A stretch of DNA of 64,000 bases, from positions 1 through 64,000 of the forward strand of contig JACPYM010000065.1 of assembly GCA_016196035.1 (NCBI GenBank). The letters are read 5' to 3'. The notes under the pieces are model-generated. The model saw only the letters and a list, made by a program, of their open reading frames with translations. It did no database searches and was not told the DNA's origin. The stretch is from Acidobacteriota bacterium. Its GTDB lineage: Bacteria; Acidobacteriota; Blastocatellia; RBC074. The first letter of the stretch is position 1, and the number at the start of each line of letters is the position of its first letter. A program made the translations under genes and the position numbers. Shown here in pieces: positions 9,466-18,196 of the stretch.

Positions 9466-10114
9466 AGAGCGTTTCGACGACTTTCATCCGTCGTAAAATC
9501 TTCGCCAGTTCGATGCGCCCGCGATTGATGCGCGATTTGACCGTGCCGATGGGGATGCGCAGGATGTCTACGATCTCTTGGTAAGTCAGTTCTTCGATGT
9601 CGCGCAAGATCACGCATTCGCGCAAATCGGGTTGCAACTTGGCAATCGCCGCGTGCACCTGTTTGGCGCGTTCGCCGCGTTCGACGCCGCGATCTGGGGC
9701 GTCGTGACGGCTTTCCAAGTGATAGGAATGGTCTTCGAGATCATCGCCGAGATCGGTGGGCGTGCGCCCCCGGCGGCGGTAATCGTCAATGACCAGGTTG
9801 CGGGCCAGCCGCATCAGCCAATTTGCCAGATCGCCGGCCAGCGGGTCGTACTGTTCGAGGGAACGGTAGACGCGCACGAAGACTTCCTGGGTCAAATCCT
9901 CAGCGGCTTCGTGGCGGCCCGTAAAGCGATAGGCCAGGTTGTAAACGCGCCGGGAGTAATCGTGTACGACCTGTTCCCATGCGGCGCTGTCGCCCGCACG
10001 GCAACGGCGCACTAATTCTGCATCCGAGATGTTCACAGATGCTCTTGCTCCTAGATTGCTTTGGTCTCTGCTAATCAAGGTCTTTACCTCTGGGTTATGA
10101 ACCTCTAGTCCCAA
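9464..10114 (-). CDS. ECF RNA polymerase sigma factor (RpoE-like)
   Basis: 216 residues. Region 2 covers about 45-115 (RRVYNLAYRFTGRHEAAEDLTQEVFVRVYRSL) and region 4 about 150-205 (LQPDLRECVILRDIEELTYQEIVDILRIPIGTVKSRINRGR), the helix-turn-helix that reads the -35 box. It heads a minus-strand operon with the anti-sigma factor and three envelope proteins. The N-terminal 28 residues before VNISDAELV are not typical of the domain, so the true start could lie internally; no better ATG is present. Confidence 0.92.
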   Translation of the reverse strand: MGLEVHNPEVKTLISRDQSNLGARASVNISDAELVRRCRAGDSAAWEQVVHDYSRRVYNLAYRFTGRHEAAEDLTQEVFVRVYRSLEQYDPLAGDLANWLMRLARNLVIDDYRRRGRTPTDLGDDLEDHSYHLESRHDAPDRGVERGERAKQVHAAIAKLQPDLRECVILRDIEELTYQEIVDILRIPIGTVKSRINRGRIELAKILRRMKVVETL

Positions 10115-10212
10115 TTGTGTGGGTTATCTGTCTCCGGGGGCGATAACGTTGCGCGTTGGAAAAAGGTTCAGATAATTGTCCGGCAAGCCATCAGTTGCGC
10201 ACTACTTGCCAC

Positions 10213-11037
10213 TTACTTGATCGCTTTGACATTCGCTGGTTTGGCAAACAACTCGTCCGGCACCGGCGCGTCAGGCTGTACCGCCTGATAGTTGATGCGG
10301 CTCTCCTGAATGCCGTCTTTGTAAAAATCCACGATGTTGGGAAACTTAATCCCGCCATAATTGATATATTGAAAATATCGCACCTCGCGTTTGCTCAAGC
10401 CCTTACCATCGGCTTTTTCGTAGCTCAAGCTCATCGGCAAATGCGTGTAGCGGTCAAGCATCAGCATAACGACCCGCTCCGGGGCGAGCGTGATTTCAAC
10501 AACGTCAGCGCGTTCACCGGGACGAGTCTCTTGTCGTCCATAAAAACGGATTTCGATGCCGGGGGTAATGGCAGCCACGCGCAGGATATGATCCAGCTCA
10601 TTTTCGTTGCCTTCGAGAAAGTCTTTAATTTGCTTTTCGGATTGATCCTTGAGCGTTTCAGCGTCGCCATCATAAACCCAGCCGGTTTTCCCCACATTCA
10701 CCTGAATGGTGCGGTCTTTCTTTTTTCCTTTGCCAAATTCCACCCGTTCCTTGTCGGGGTAAACGAGCCAATCGAGAAAGGTCTTGGGGGAAGTGGGATT
10801 CCCCTGGTCGAAGGGCGTGTATTGGCCGCTGGCGTGCAGTGTTTTGAATTTGAGGTAAGCGTCGCCGCCACGCGCTGTAATGGCCTGTTTTAGCAATTCA
10901 CGTCCGCGCGTGATGTTTTGCGGATCTTTCGGATCGGCAATTTGCGCGAATGTGGAGGGCGTGAACACGGTCAGCAGTATCAGTAGCATTTCCGTGATGA
11001 GCCAAGAGAAGATGGTTTTGCCTTGAACTGTATGCAC
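10213..11037 (-). CDS. secreted LolA/outer-membrane-lipoprotein-sorting-like protein
   Basis: A 274-residue exported protein. The N-terminal hydrophobic stretch at 11-31 ends in a plausible cleavage site after FAQ. The mature part resembles the half-barrel LolA-like proteins common in Acidobacteriota: an ITARGGDAYLKFKTLHASGQY segment, a VNVGKTGWVYDGD motif and a C-terminal INYGGIKFPNIVDFYKDG repeat. It is probably periplasmic. Homologues bind lipid or are uncharacterised, so a specific function is not claimed. It appears to be a single gene, with 87 nt before it and about 98 nt of featureless DNA after it. Confidence 0.6.
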   Translation of the reverse strand: MHTVQGKTIFSWLITEMLLILLTVFTPSTFAQIADPKDPQNITRGRELLKQAITARGGDAYLKFKTLHASGQYTPFDQGNPTSPKTFLDWLVYPDKERVEFGKGKKKDRTIQVNVGKTGWVYDGDAETLKDQSEKQIKDFLEGNENELDHILRVAAITPGIEIRFYGRQETRPGERADVVEITLAPERVVMLMLDRYTHLPMSLSYEKADGKGLSKREVRYFQYINYGGIKFPNIVDFYKDGIQESRINYQAVQPDAPVPDELFAKPANVKAIK

Positions 11038-11124
11038 AGCTTACTCCGCCTAAAAAGAATTGATAACGATGATGCGGGCGGGATTATACAGCCAGTGTGA
11101 CCGATTTGATAAGCAAGGGGCGGG

Positions 11125-11874
11125 TTAGTCGTTTGCAGACAGCACAGATGAAAAACGGCTGTTGGAACTTTGCGCCGTGCGGCGAATGATCTCGGCGGCG
11201 ACTTCCAGTTTTTCACTGTCATTGAGCATCTCAAAGGTGCTCAACACGCGCTGCTTCAACGAATCACGCCACGTCCAACGCGTCAGCACGCCGGAGTTGA
11301 GCAATTTGTCGGCGATCTGCTGGCCGAAAATGCGGTCGTATTCGGACGGCGCGGGGTTCACCAGATACGAGACCATGAACTTGAGCACATCCGTTTGCAG
11401 TTTGGTATCGCTGACCGTCGTGCTGTAAACCTCTTTGAGCATAGGTACCGCCTCGAAAAAGGTATGCGCGGGAATCTCGCGGTCAGTGGCTGACGAGAGC
11501 AGTAACAGGAATTCCGGCTCAAACGGCAACAGGCTCTGATAAGAGAATTCCGTCCAGGTTAAGGCGCGGTTTTCATTGAGCTTCAACCGATTGGCGTTGC
11601 CGTCACCGAGCACCACGACCAATGCGTATTGCATCTGGGCGGCTTTCAGTTCGTTCAGGCGCGTTTGATACTCGAACTCAGAATGGGCCGTGATGACATC
11701 CGTGTGAATCAGGTCGGCATGCAGGTTCGGAAGCTGATTGGCTGTGCCGCTCAAAAGCGGATCAATGGTTTCCGGATTGCACTCCAACACCAGGACAGAG
11801 TGACTCTTATCCAGGCTACGCCCCAGGATGGCGTAATCATTCAAATTATGTGTTTGTCGTTGTAGCTCCGGCAT
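11125..11874 (-). CDS. conserved-looking protein of unknown function
   Basis: About 249 residues with no signal peptide or membrane segment. The N-terminal half has alternating hydrophobic strands and helices (HSVLVLECNP, YALVVVLGDGNANRL). The C-terminal half is helical and polar (TDVLKFMVSYLVNPAPSEYDRIF). I do not recognise the family. The ATG at 11874 (MPELQRQTHN) is preferred to the upstream one at 11907 because the extra 11 residues are not protein-like. It lies 62 nt downstream of the SPOR-Ycf48 gene on the same strand. Confidence 0.55.
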   Translation of the reverse strand: MPELQRQTHNLNDYAILGRSLDKSHSVLVLECNPETIDPLLSGTANQLPNLHADLIHTDVITAHSEFEYQTRLNELKAAQMQYALVVVLGDGNANRLKLNENRALTWTEFSYQSLLPFEPEFLLLLSSATDREIPAHTFFEAVPMLKEVYSTTVSDTKLQTDVLKFMVSYLVNPAPSEYDRIFGQQIADKLLNSGVLTRWTWRDSLKQRVLSTFEMLNDSEKLEVAAEIIRRTAQSSNSRFSSVLSAND

Positions 11875-11936
11875 CGTCGCCCTCCACATTGCACCTGCGA
11901 CCCACACCAGACACCCGGCACCAGCACCAAGCAGTT

Positions 11937-13763
11937 CTAATTCGTTTTCACCTTCTCTTCGTAGCGCAGAATCATCCCGCGATCACCCACCGCCCAACCT
12001 TTGTGCGTGGATAAAAAGTAGACGCCGCGAATGCGGTTGCCGCGCGCCACGAAATCATATTGCCACGAGGCCCCGCCGTTATCCGTGCGCATCAGCGTCG
12101 TATCGTAAACCACCGCATCGGCGCCGCCTTCGCGCGGAGCCGCCGCCGCCGTCCAGCCGATGCCCGGCGTGAGGAATTGGGTGCTGTGCGCGGCCCGGCT
12201 GGGCGTGCGGTATTGTTCCCAATTCTTGCCGCCATCGCGCGTGTGCAGCGCGAAAAAGAAACGCCCCTCGCCGTCCATCATTTCCCCGGTGACGCTGCCC
12301 GTCTGCTGATCGCTGAAGCGCACGGAATGAAAAACGCCGGGCGTAAAACGGCCCGAACTATGCTGGGTTTGCACTGTCAGGGCTAAGCGCTTCCAACTCG
12401 TGCCGCCGTCGCTGGTGACGAAGATGCCACCGATGTGGCTTTTGGCCCGGCCATAAAAATTGCCGATCAACCAGCCTTGTTGCGAGTTCAGAAAATAGAT
12501 GTCACGGAAACCAAAGTTGTAATTGGACGATTCTACCGGTAATCCGATCACTTTTTCTAAATCCGTATAGGGTTTCCATTCATTGCCCCCGTCCTCCGTC
12601 CTTAAAATCGTGGCGTTTTTCCCAACCGCCCAGCCATGCTGCGTATCGGTAAAGAAAACGCTTAAGATGTTGGGCAGGGATTTCTTTTGCCAGGAACGTC
12701 CGCCATTGGTGGTGCTCAGGACGATGGTTTCGGGTTCGCCATCATCGCGCCGGTTGATCTCGCCGAGCATCCAGCCGTTGTTCCAATCCACAAATTGAAT
12801 CTGCGTGATGTTGGCGGCGGCGGCGCTCAACAAAGGCTTCCAGGTTTTGCCGCCATCGGTCGTGCGATACACCGCGCCCGCGTCGCCCGCCGCCCAGCCG
12901 GTCATCGAATCCACAAAGTAGATCGCCCGCAGGTTTTTGTCCGTCGCCGTGGTCTTGCGCACGATTTTCCAATTGTGGTTGGTGATGTCCATTTCACCCA
13001 GCGCGTCGGTGATAGGCGGGCCGGCAATGCGTGCGGCCGCCGCGACTTTCTCCGCCTCTTTCTCCGCATTGGTCGCTCTGCCACCTGTCGGCTCCGGTTC
13101 CCCTTTCGGTTCAGTCTTGGGCTCGTTCTTTGGATCCGGGGGCTTGGTTGGTTCGACAGGTTTCGTTTCAACCAGCGGCGTAGTTTTGGGATCGTGCGCC
13201 GCCGTTATTTGTGTTTGGGCCGGATTGGTTTTTACTTCGGCTGACGGCTTGCCGGAATTAGGTGCACCAGCGGTTTTTTCAGACGGATTCGGCAGCACTT
13301 TTGCGGGCGGCTTGTCCGCATTCAACGCGAGTTCTTTATCATTTTTGGCAGGCTTGGCAGGCTTGGCAGGCTTGGCAGGCTCAGGTCTGGTTGGCCTGGC
13401 TGATTCAGGCTTTTCCGCAGTGACCGGCGTTTCGCGGTGGGTTTCTGTGGGCGTCTCATACAACGTGATGATGTATTCCTTGATCCCGCCACGTTTGAGC
13501 GCGAGTTCGGCCTGTTGCTTCGCCTCTTCCTGATTACTGTAGCGTCCGAAACGCACACGGTAACGCGTGCCTTTGCCAGGGACGGTGGCTTTGACCAAAT
13601 GGCCCTTGAGTCCGGCGGCGGCGAGTTTGGTCAGTTCTGCCTGGGCTTCCGCTTCGGTGGGCATCGAAGCGGTTTGCACGGTGAAAAGACGTGCTTGCGC
13701 CCAGCCTGTCAAACAGTATGCAGACAAGAGCAACATGGGGAAAATGATGCGGAACTTATTCAT
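11937..13763 (-). CDS. SPOR domain-Ycf48-like beta-propeller fusion protein
   Basis: A secreted protein of 608 residues. Signal peptide at 1-23. Residues about 25-103 are a SPOR domain (LFTVQTASMPTEAEAQAEL, YRVRFGRYSNQEEA), which binds denuded peptidoglycan. A low-complexity Pro/Lys/Glu linker spans about 105-255, with a 9-bp coding repeat giving KPA units. From about 270 to the end there are seven blades of the Ycf48/BNR type, each with GW.(V/A)G ... TTDGGKTW motifs (for example GWAAGDAGAVYRTTDGGKTW). I infer attachment to the cell wall through SPOR and display of a propeller. The start at 13763 (MNKFRIIF) begins the signal peptide. Confidence 0.82.
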   Translation of the reverse strand: MNKFRIIFPMLLLSAYCLTGWAQARLFTVQTASMPTEAEAQAELTKLAAAGLKGHLVKATVPGKGTRYRVRFGRYSNQEEAKQQAELALKRGGIKEYIITLYETPTETHRETPVTAEKPESARPTRPEPAKPAKPAKPAKNDKELALNADKPPAKVLPNPSEKTAGAPNSGKPSAEVKTNPAQTQITAAHDPKTTPLVETKPVEPTKPPDPKNEPKTEPKGEPEPTGGRATNAEKEAEKVAAAARIAGPPITDALGEMDITNHNWKIVRKTTATDKNLRAIYFVDSMTGWAAGDAGAVYRTTDGGKTWKPLLSAAAANITQIQFVDWNNGWMLGEINRRDDGEPETIVLSTTNGGRSWQKKSLPNILSVFFTDTQHGWAVGKNATILRTEDGGNEWKPYTDLEKVIGLPVESSNYNFGFRDIYFLNSQQGWLIGNFYGRAKSHIGGIFVTSDGGTSWKRLALTVQTQHSSGRFTPGVFHSVRFSDQQTGSVTGEMMDGEGRFFFALHTRDGGKNWEQYRTPSRAAHSTQFLTPGIGWTAAAAPREGGADAVVYDTTLMRTDNGGASWQYDFVARGNRIRGVYFLSTHKGWAVGDRGMILRYEEKVKTN

Positions 13764-14050
13764 TGTTGATCTCTGCTCCTGAAACTCAAGCACCGCTGGC
13801 GGCAAATTCAAGACAGGGCTGAATCATAATTTCGTCTTTGCTCGAATTTGTCAGCGTGGTCTGCGCCGGACTCGCCCCAGCGCATGATTCTTCGCGACAG
13901 CAAGCGGAATTGATTTAAGCGGGCAACGGGGTAAATGACGCGGCGAACTATAGCACCAAAGCCGGCCCTTGTCGTGGCCTGACTTTCTGAAAGGCGGGCT
14001 GTCAAAGTTTTTGCGTAAGGACGTTTTTGAAAGAACGTGTGGCTCGCGTA

Positions 14051-14144
14051 GGCGTAGCGCAACCCGCCGAGGTTGCGCGGTATTGCAGCTACGGCCAGGG
14101 CTTCACTTGCGACAGCGCGCAACTTCGGCGGGTTGCGCTACGCC
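14051..14144. repeat. palindromic repeat, family C
   Basis: Arms 14051-14079 and 14116-14144 match at 28 of 29 positions as reverse complements, starting GGCGTAGCGCAACCCGCC, around a 36-nt loop. It sits in the 577-nt divergent gap between the SPOR-Ycf48 gene and the VWFA gene. Apart from this element and a candidate promoter at about 14227-14257 I see nothing in that gap. Confidence 0.88.
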
Positions 14145-14226
14145 CGCCGGTGCATCCGTTTCTCCCCGCGCAAAACTTTGGCGCGCAGCCCTTTTCCAGG
14201 TTAGACAATTCCGGCAAGCGCTGCGG

Positions 14227-14257
14227 TTTACTTCGTTCTGCGCGGTAGATGTATAAT
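14227..14257 (+). promoter_or_regulatory. candidate sigma-70 promoter of the VWFA gene
   Basis: A consensus -10 box TATAAT lies at 14252-14257. The best -35 is TTTACT at 14227-14232 with a long 19-nt spacer, so recognition is uncertain. Transcription would start near 14264 and leave a leader of about 77 nt before the ATG at 14341, which has AAGGGAAAG as ribosome binding site. Confidence 0.4.
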
Positions 14258-14340
14258 ACCGCCTCTCGTGAACGAAGACATCACGCACAATTTACGCAAC
14301 AGCCTTTGGCTGGCGCGCTCGTTTTGAGAAGGGAAAGTTT

Positions 14341-15459
14341 ATGCTGCAACCATCGCCAATTCGTCTCGCTTTGCTTTTTTGTTTGGGCACCTGTCTGGCC
14401 GCCTTACCGCCAGCCGCCGCGCAACAAACTCCGCAATCGCCTCCCACGACCAAACCCGCGCCCCAGAACAAAGACAACCGGTCGGACAGCAAAGACAAAC
14501 AGAAAAAACCGCCCAATCGGGCCGATTCCAAAGCTGACCAGCCGACTGACAAGGATGATGTCGGCATCAAAATTAATACCGATTTGGTCTCGCTCGACGT
14601 GAGCGTGATTGACCAGAACAATACGCCGGTCTTCAATCTCGACAAAGACGTCTTCGCCGTTTTTGAAGACAAGGTCAAACAACAAATTGATAGCGTTAGC
14701 CGTGAAGAAGTGGCGCTCAGTTTCGGCTTGGTGATTGATACTTCCGGCAGTATGCGTTCCAAGCTGCAAATCGTCACCGATGCCGGGCTAGGTATCATCA
14801 AAACCATGCGGCAGGATGACGAAGCCTTCGTCGCGCAATTCAAAGCCGAGCCGGAACTCGTGACCGACTTCACCCACGACAAGCGCGAATTGGAAGAGGC
14901 GCTGGGCGAACTTTACACCAGCAGCGGCACAGCCTTGCTCGACGCCATCATCGCCACCGGCGACTATGCGCACGAGAAAGGGAAGCAGCGCCGCAAGGCC
15001 ATCATCGTCATCACCGACGGTGTCGAAAAGAACAGCGCCGTCAAAGAAAAAGAAGTGCTCGACGCGATCAAGGAAGACGAAGTGCAGGTTTACCTGGTTG
15101 GCTTTGTGGACGAAGACGATAGCGGCGGTATCTTCGGCAAATCCGGCGCGAAGAAGGCCAAAGATTTGTTGCAACGCATCGCCGATGATTCGGGCGGGCG
15201 GGCCTTTTTCCCCAAAGATGTCAGTGAGATGGGCGAGATTGCCAAACAAATTGCCAAAGACCTGCGCACGCAATATGTCCTCAGTTACTACCCCTCGAAT
15301 GACAAACGCGACGGCTCATTCCGCTCCGTCAAAGTTCAAGTCGCACCCAAGGACAATCGCAAACTGATCGCGCGCACGCGCCAGGGCTATTACGCCAAGA
15401 ATGAAAAGGGCGAAACGGTGCAAGGCAGCAATCGGAAAACGCGCGGCAGCAACCCCTAA
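14341..15459 (+). CDS. secreted VWFA-domain protein (acidobacterial type)
   Basis: 372 residues with a signal peptide (1-27, ending PPAAAQQ), then a highly charged Lys/Asp/Pro linker (30-75). A short beta domain follows ([34 protein letters not shown]), then a von Willebrand A domain from about 125. The MIDAS motif DTSGSM is at about 138-143, and the later metal-coordinating parts are present ([20 protein letters not shown]). This matches the VWFA-related family abundant in Acidobacteriota; those proteins are exported and their partners are unknown. A second, more distant member lies at 56071-57273. Confidence 0.88.
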   Translation: MLQPSPIRLALLFCLGTCLAALPPAAAQQTPQSPPTTKPAPQNKDNRSDSKDKQKKPPNRADSKADQPTDKDDVGIKINTDLVSLDVSVIDQNNTPVFNLDKDVFAVFEDKVKQQIDSVSREEVALSFGLVIDTSGSMRSKLQIVTDAGLGIIKTMRQDDEAFVAQFKAEPELVTDFTHDKRELEEALGELYTSSGTALLDAIIATGDYAHEKGKQRRKAIIVITDGVEKNSAVKEKEVLDAIKEDEVQVYLVGFVDEDDSGGIFGKSGAKKAKDLLQRIADDSGGRAFFPKDVSEMGEIAKQIAKDLRTQYVLSYYPSNDKRDGSFRSVKVQVAPKDNRKLIARTRQGYYAKNEKGETVQGSNRKTRGSNP

Positions 15460-15479
15460 CGCGGCAGTGATCCGATCCT

Positions 15480-16265
15480 ATGGGCAATCCTCCAATCCGA
15501 AATTCGACCACGCGCTTTTCCGATCGCGTGGATAACTACGTCAAATACCGGCCCGGCTATCCGCCCGGTGTGCTCGAATTTTTGGCTGCCGAAGTCCGGC
15601 TCACATCCAACGCGGTGATCGCTGATCTTGGTTCCGGCACGGGCTTTTCGGCCAAGCTGTTTTTGGACAATGGCAACGTCGTTTATGGCATCGAGCCGAA
15701 CCCTGAAATGCGCGTCGCCGCCGAAGCCTTTTTGCGCGGCTATCCAAACTTCCGCAGCCTCGCGGGCACTGCCGAAGCCACCACGCTGCCGGCTGACAGT
15801 GCCGATTTCGTGGTCGCCGCCCAGGCCTTTCACTGGTTCGATGTCGCGGCAGCCAGCACCGAAGCCAAACGCATTTTGAAGCTGGCTGGCTCCGGCATCC
15901 TGTTATGGAACGACCGCCTCACCGCAGGCACACCGTTTTTAGAAGCCTACGAAGACCTCCTACTGCGCTTCGGCACCGATTACGCCCAAGTCAATCATCG
16001 CAATGTCCAGGCCATTGACCGACAGGCCATCACCCAGTTTTTCGGCCATGCGGATTGGCGCTTGCACACTTTGCCGAATGTGCAGTTGTTTGATTATGAA
16101 GGGTTGCAGGGACGCTTACTTTCTAGTTCCTATGCGCCGTTGGCTGGGCATCCGAATTACGAGCCGATGTTGCAACGCTTGCGCGAGATTTTTGCCGAAT
16201 ATCAGGAGCAGGGCACGGTGCGCTTTGCATACGAGACGCAAGTCTATTTTGGCGCGCTGCGGTGA
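15480..16265 (+). CDS. class I SAM-dependent methyltransferase
   Basis: 261 residues. Motif I is ADLGSGTGFSAKLFL near residue 49, the acidic end of strand 2 is GIEPNPEM, and motif III-like VVAAQAFHWFD follows. This is the methyltransferase-11 pattern with the FHWF signature of trans-aconitate methyltransferase-like enzymes. The substrate is unknown. It follows the VWFA gene by 20 nt on the same strand, and a hairpin behind it (16275-16329) probably ends the transcript. Confidence 0.85.
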   Translation: MGNPPIRNSTTRFSDRVDNYVKYRPGYPPGVLEFLAAEVRLTSNAVIADLGSGTGFSAKLFLDNGNVVYGIEPNPEMRVAAEAFLRGYPNFRSLAGTAEATTLPADSADFVVAAQAFHWFDVAAASTEAKRILKLAGSGILLWNDRLTAGTPFLEAYEDLLLRFGTDYAQVNHRNVQAIDRQAITQFFGHADWRLHTLPNVQLFDYEGLQGRLLSSSYAPLAGHPNYEPMLQRLREIFAEYQEQGTVRFAYETQVYFGALR

Positions 16266-16274
16266 GTGTTGCCC

Positions 16275-16329
16275 TTGTAGTAACGAATTGATTCGTTACG
16301 CTGCGGCGCGAATCAATTCGCCGCTACAA
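16275..16329. repeat. palindrome between convergent genes (family D), terminator-like
   Basis: Arms 16275-16295 and 16309-16329 match at 18 of 21 positions (TTGTAG...CGAATTGATTCG) with a 13-nt loop. It lies between a plus-strand methyltransferase and a minus-strand gene, where it can fold on both transcripts. No clear T-run follows, so intrinsic termination is only an inference. Confidence 0.7.
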
Positions 16330-16355
16330 AGGAATCTGGTAGCTACCTTGCCGGT

Positions 16356-18122
16356 TCATTCCTCAATCAACTTGTGATACCGCCCCAGCCAATACGGCAA
16401 CAAAAAGTATGCACCGTCATCCTCGCTGCGCCCGCCATTGCCGCCGTCCAGCCGGTATGGATTGCCATTCCATTTGCTCATCGGTAACTCATCGTAAGGC
16501 AACACGATCAGCGCCTGTTTGCGTCCGAACCGGTCGGCCAGCAAGTCGCGCGGCACATCCAGCCGGTGCGAATTCGTGACCGTCCATTCGATTTGCTCCA
16601 GCGGAATCTCGCGCAAGGTGCGCACCGCTTCTTCGCGGTCGAACTCCTGGCTGCCGCTGCCTGCGGCGTAGATGAAATTCCAGAGCGGGTTGCGTTCGGG
16701 CCGTTCGATCTGCCAGGCGCGTTCGAGACTGTCAGCATAAATCTCGCGCAGCTTCGGATCGGTTTCGTATTGCAGCAGCGGATAATACGAGAGGAACGCC
16801 AGTTCGTCGTCGGAATGATTGACGTGGCCAGGGATGTTGATCTTTTGGTTGCGCAGCAGCAGGTGGTAGCGGTGCTTGCTAATCAGTTCGTCGTAATGCC
16901 GCTGATACTTGGTGCGATTGGCCTCGCTTTGCGTCACGTGCATGGCCGTGCGCAGATGCGCCAGCAAATGCAGCGCGCGCAAACCCGTTTCATCCGGGTC
17001 ATCCCAGATCAAATCCGGCCCCCACCAACCCCAGCGCGTGTGCTTGCCGTCCACGTCAATGAGTTGGTAGTCGTTGTCCAGGATGTGATTGGTGATGCGG
17101 TCGAGCGTGGCGGCCAGTTGTTTTTTCTCAGCTTCGTCGGCGACCAGATCAAAGTAAATCGGGAAGACGAAATAGTGCCCGACGATCTCATCCGAACTGG
17201 TATCGCCTTTCCAACGCCAGACGCCGTCGGGCGTGTCGTGCCATTCGCCGTCGCCGGGTTGCAGGTCTACGCCTTTCTTGATGAAGGAGCGCGCCGGGAA
17301 GCCGGGCAGGCCGGTGATCTCTTCCAAGCGCAAGAGCGCCTGCATCCCTTGTTTGGCATTGGCGCGCGCCGCCGCCTCGCCCGTGACTTTGAAGCGGAAG
17401 GCTTCCGCCGCGACATACATCGCCGTCCACAAACCATCGTTGTCGCTCGACACCGTCTGATTGCTCGACAAATCGCCAGGCACGCGCAGATGCGAATCCG
17501 AAGTCTGGCCCCAGCGCACGTGCCGCTGTTGCACGCGCTCAGAAAACGCCTGGGCTTTTTGGGCCAGCGTCATTGGCTGATGCTCGATGCGGCTGAAGCC
17601 TTTGGGTGTTTCCAGCCAAACGACAATGCAATCGGGCGTATTGCCGGGCGCGCGTTTTTCAAACCCGATGCCGGTGATTTCATCGGCGGGCAGCCAGCGC
17701 AGCCCGGCGAAGTACTGAAAAGAATCAGTGTGTTCATCAAAGCGAATTGCGCCGCGCTTGGTGCCGAACCAGAGCACGGTCGGGCTTTCTTCGGCAATCA
17801 CGGTGATCTCGTTGTAAGGCAGCGGGCGGTTGGGAAACGGGCGCACGATGCTTTGTCCGCCTGGCGTGGGCCGCATCTGTTGCACGATGCCGTGGGACGT
17901 GCCGATCAGCGTGCCGAGTTGATAAGTCTGGCAACGCGGCGAACGTTGAATAAGGACGCGCCCTTTGGTCATTTGCCGGAACTCGGCGGCGCTGTGCACC
18001 GTGCGTGTTTTCTGGTGAAAGCGATACGGCGGCAACGCCCCGCCATTTGACGTTTGCGCGAAGTTACAGACGCCAATGATGCAAAGCAGCACGATAGGAT
18101 TGAGTGATTTCAATTTGCTCAT
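16356..18122 (-). CDS. large secreted protein of unknown function
   Basis: About 588 residues with a signal peptide (KSLNPIVLLCIIGVCNFAQT). Residues about 60-190 resemble the start of a two-component-regulator propeller (GTLIGTSHGIVQQMRP, TVLWFGTKRGAIRFDE). The C-terminal 370 residues are mostly helical with many conserved-looking Trp/Asp/His motifs (SSDNDGLWTAMYVAAEAFRF, GEWHDTPDGVWRWKGDTSSDE, RWGWWGPDLIWDDPDE), the style of an alpha/alpha-toroid glycan-active enzyme. No family can be assigned with confidence. The start at 18122 (MSKLKSLNP) was chosen because the frame upstream runs into heptamer repeats. Confidence 0.6.
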   Translation of the reverse strand: MSKLKSLNPIVLLCIIGVCNFAQTSNGGALPPYRFHQKTRTVHSAAEFRQMTKGRVLIQRSPRCQTYQLGTLIGTSHGIVQQMRPTPGGQSIVRPFPNRPLPYNEITVIAEESPTVLWFGTKRGAIRFDEHTDSFQYFAGLRWLPADEITGIGFEKRAPGNTPDCIVVWLETPKGFSRIEHQPMTLAQKAQAFSERVQQRHVRWGQTSDSHLRVPGDLSSNQTVSSDNDGLWTAMYVAAEAFRFKVTGEAAARANAKQGMQALLRLEEITGLPGFPARSFIKKGVDLQPGDGEWHDTPDGVWRWKGDTSSDEIVGHYFVFPIYFDLVADEAEKKQLAATLDRITNHILDNDYQLIDVDGKHTRWGWWGPDLIWDDPDETGLRALHLLAHLRTAMHVTQSEANRTKYQRHYDELISKHRYHLLLRNQKINIPGHVNHSDDELAFLSYYPLLQYETDPKLREIYADSLERAWQIERPERNPLWNFIYAAGSGSQEFDREEAVRTLREIPLEQIEWTVTNSHRLDVPRDLLADRFGRKQALIVLPYDELPMSKWNGNPYRLDGGNGGRSEDDGAYFLLPYWLGRYHKLIEE

Positions 18123-18143
18123 GGGGAAACTCCTGGCCCAAAC

Positions 18144-18196
18144 AACTGCCAACTGCCAACTGCCAACCGCCAACCGCCAACCGCCAACCGCCAACT
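18144..18196. repeat. heptanucleotide tandem repeat, 7.6 copies
   Basis: Three AACTGCC units are followed by four AACCGCC units and a partial AACT. The tract fills the 72-nt gap between two minus-strand genes, and its last bases form part of the TAG stop codon of the gene ending at 18195. Confidence 0.92.

Noticed and set aside
13344-13381. GGCAGGCTT repeats
   Set aside because: This is a 9-nt in-frame repeat encoding KPA units in a flexible linker, a normal low-complexity coding repeat and not part of the heptamer class.
16566-18050. 494-codon open frame on the plus strand
   Set aside because: It is antisense to the large secreted protein and has the same Arg/His-rich shadow composition.
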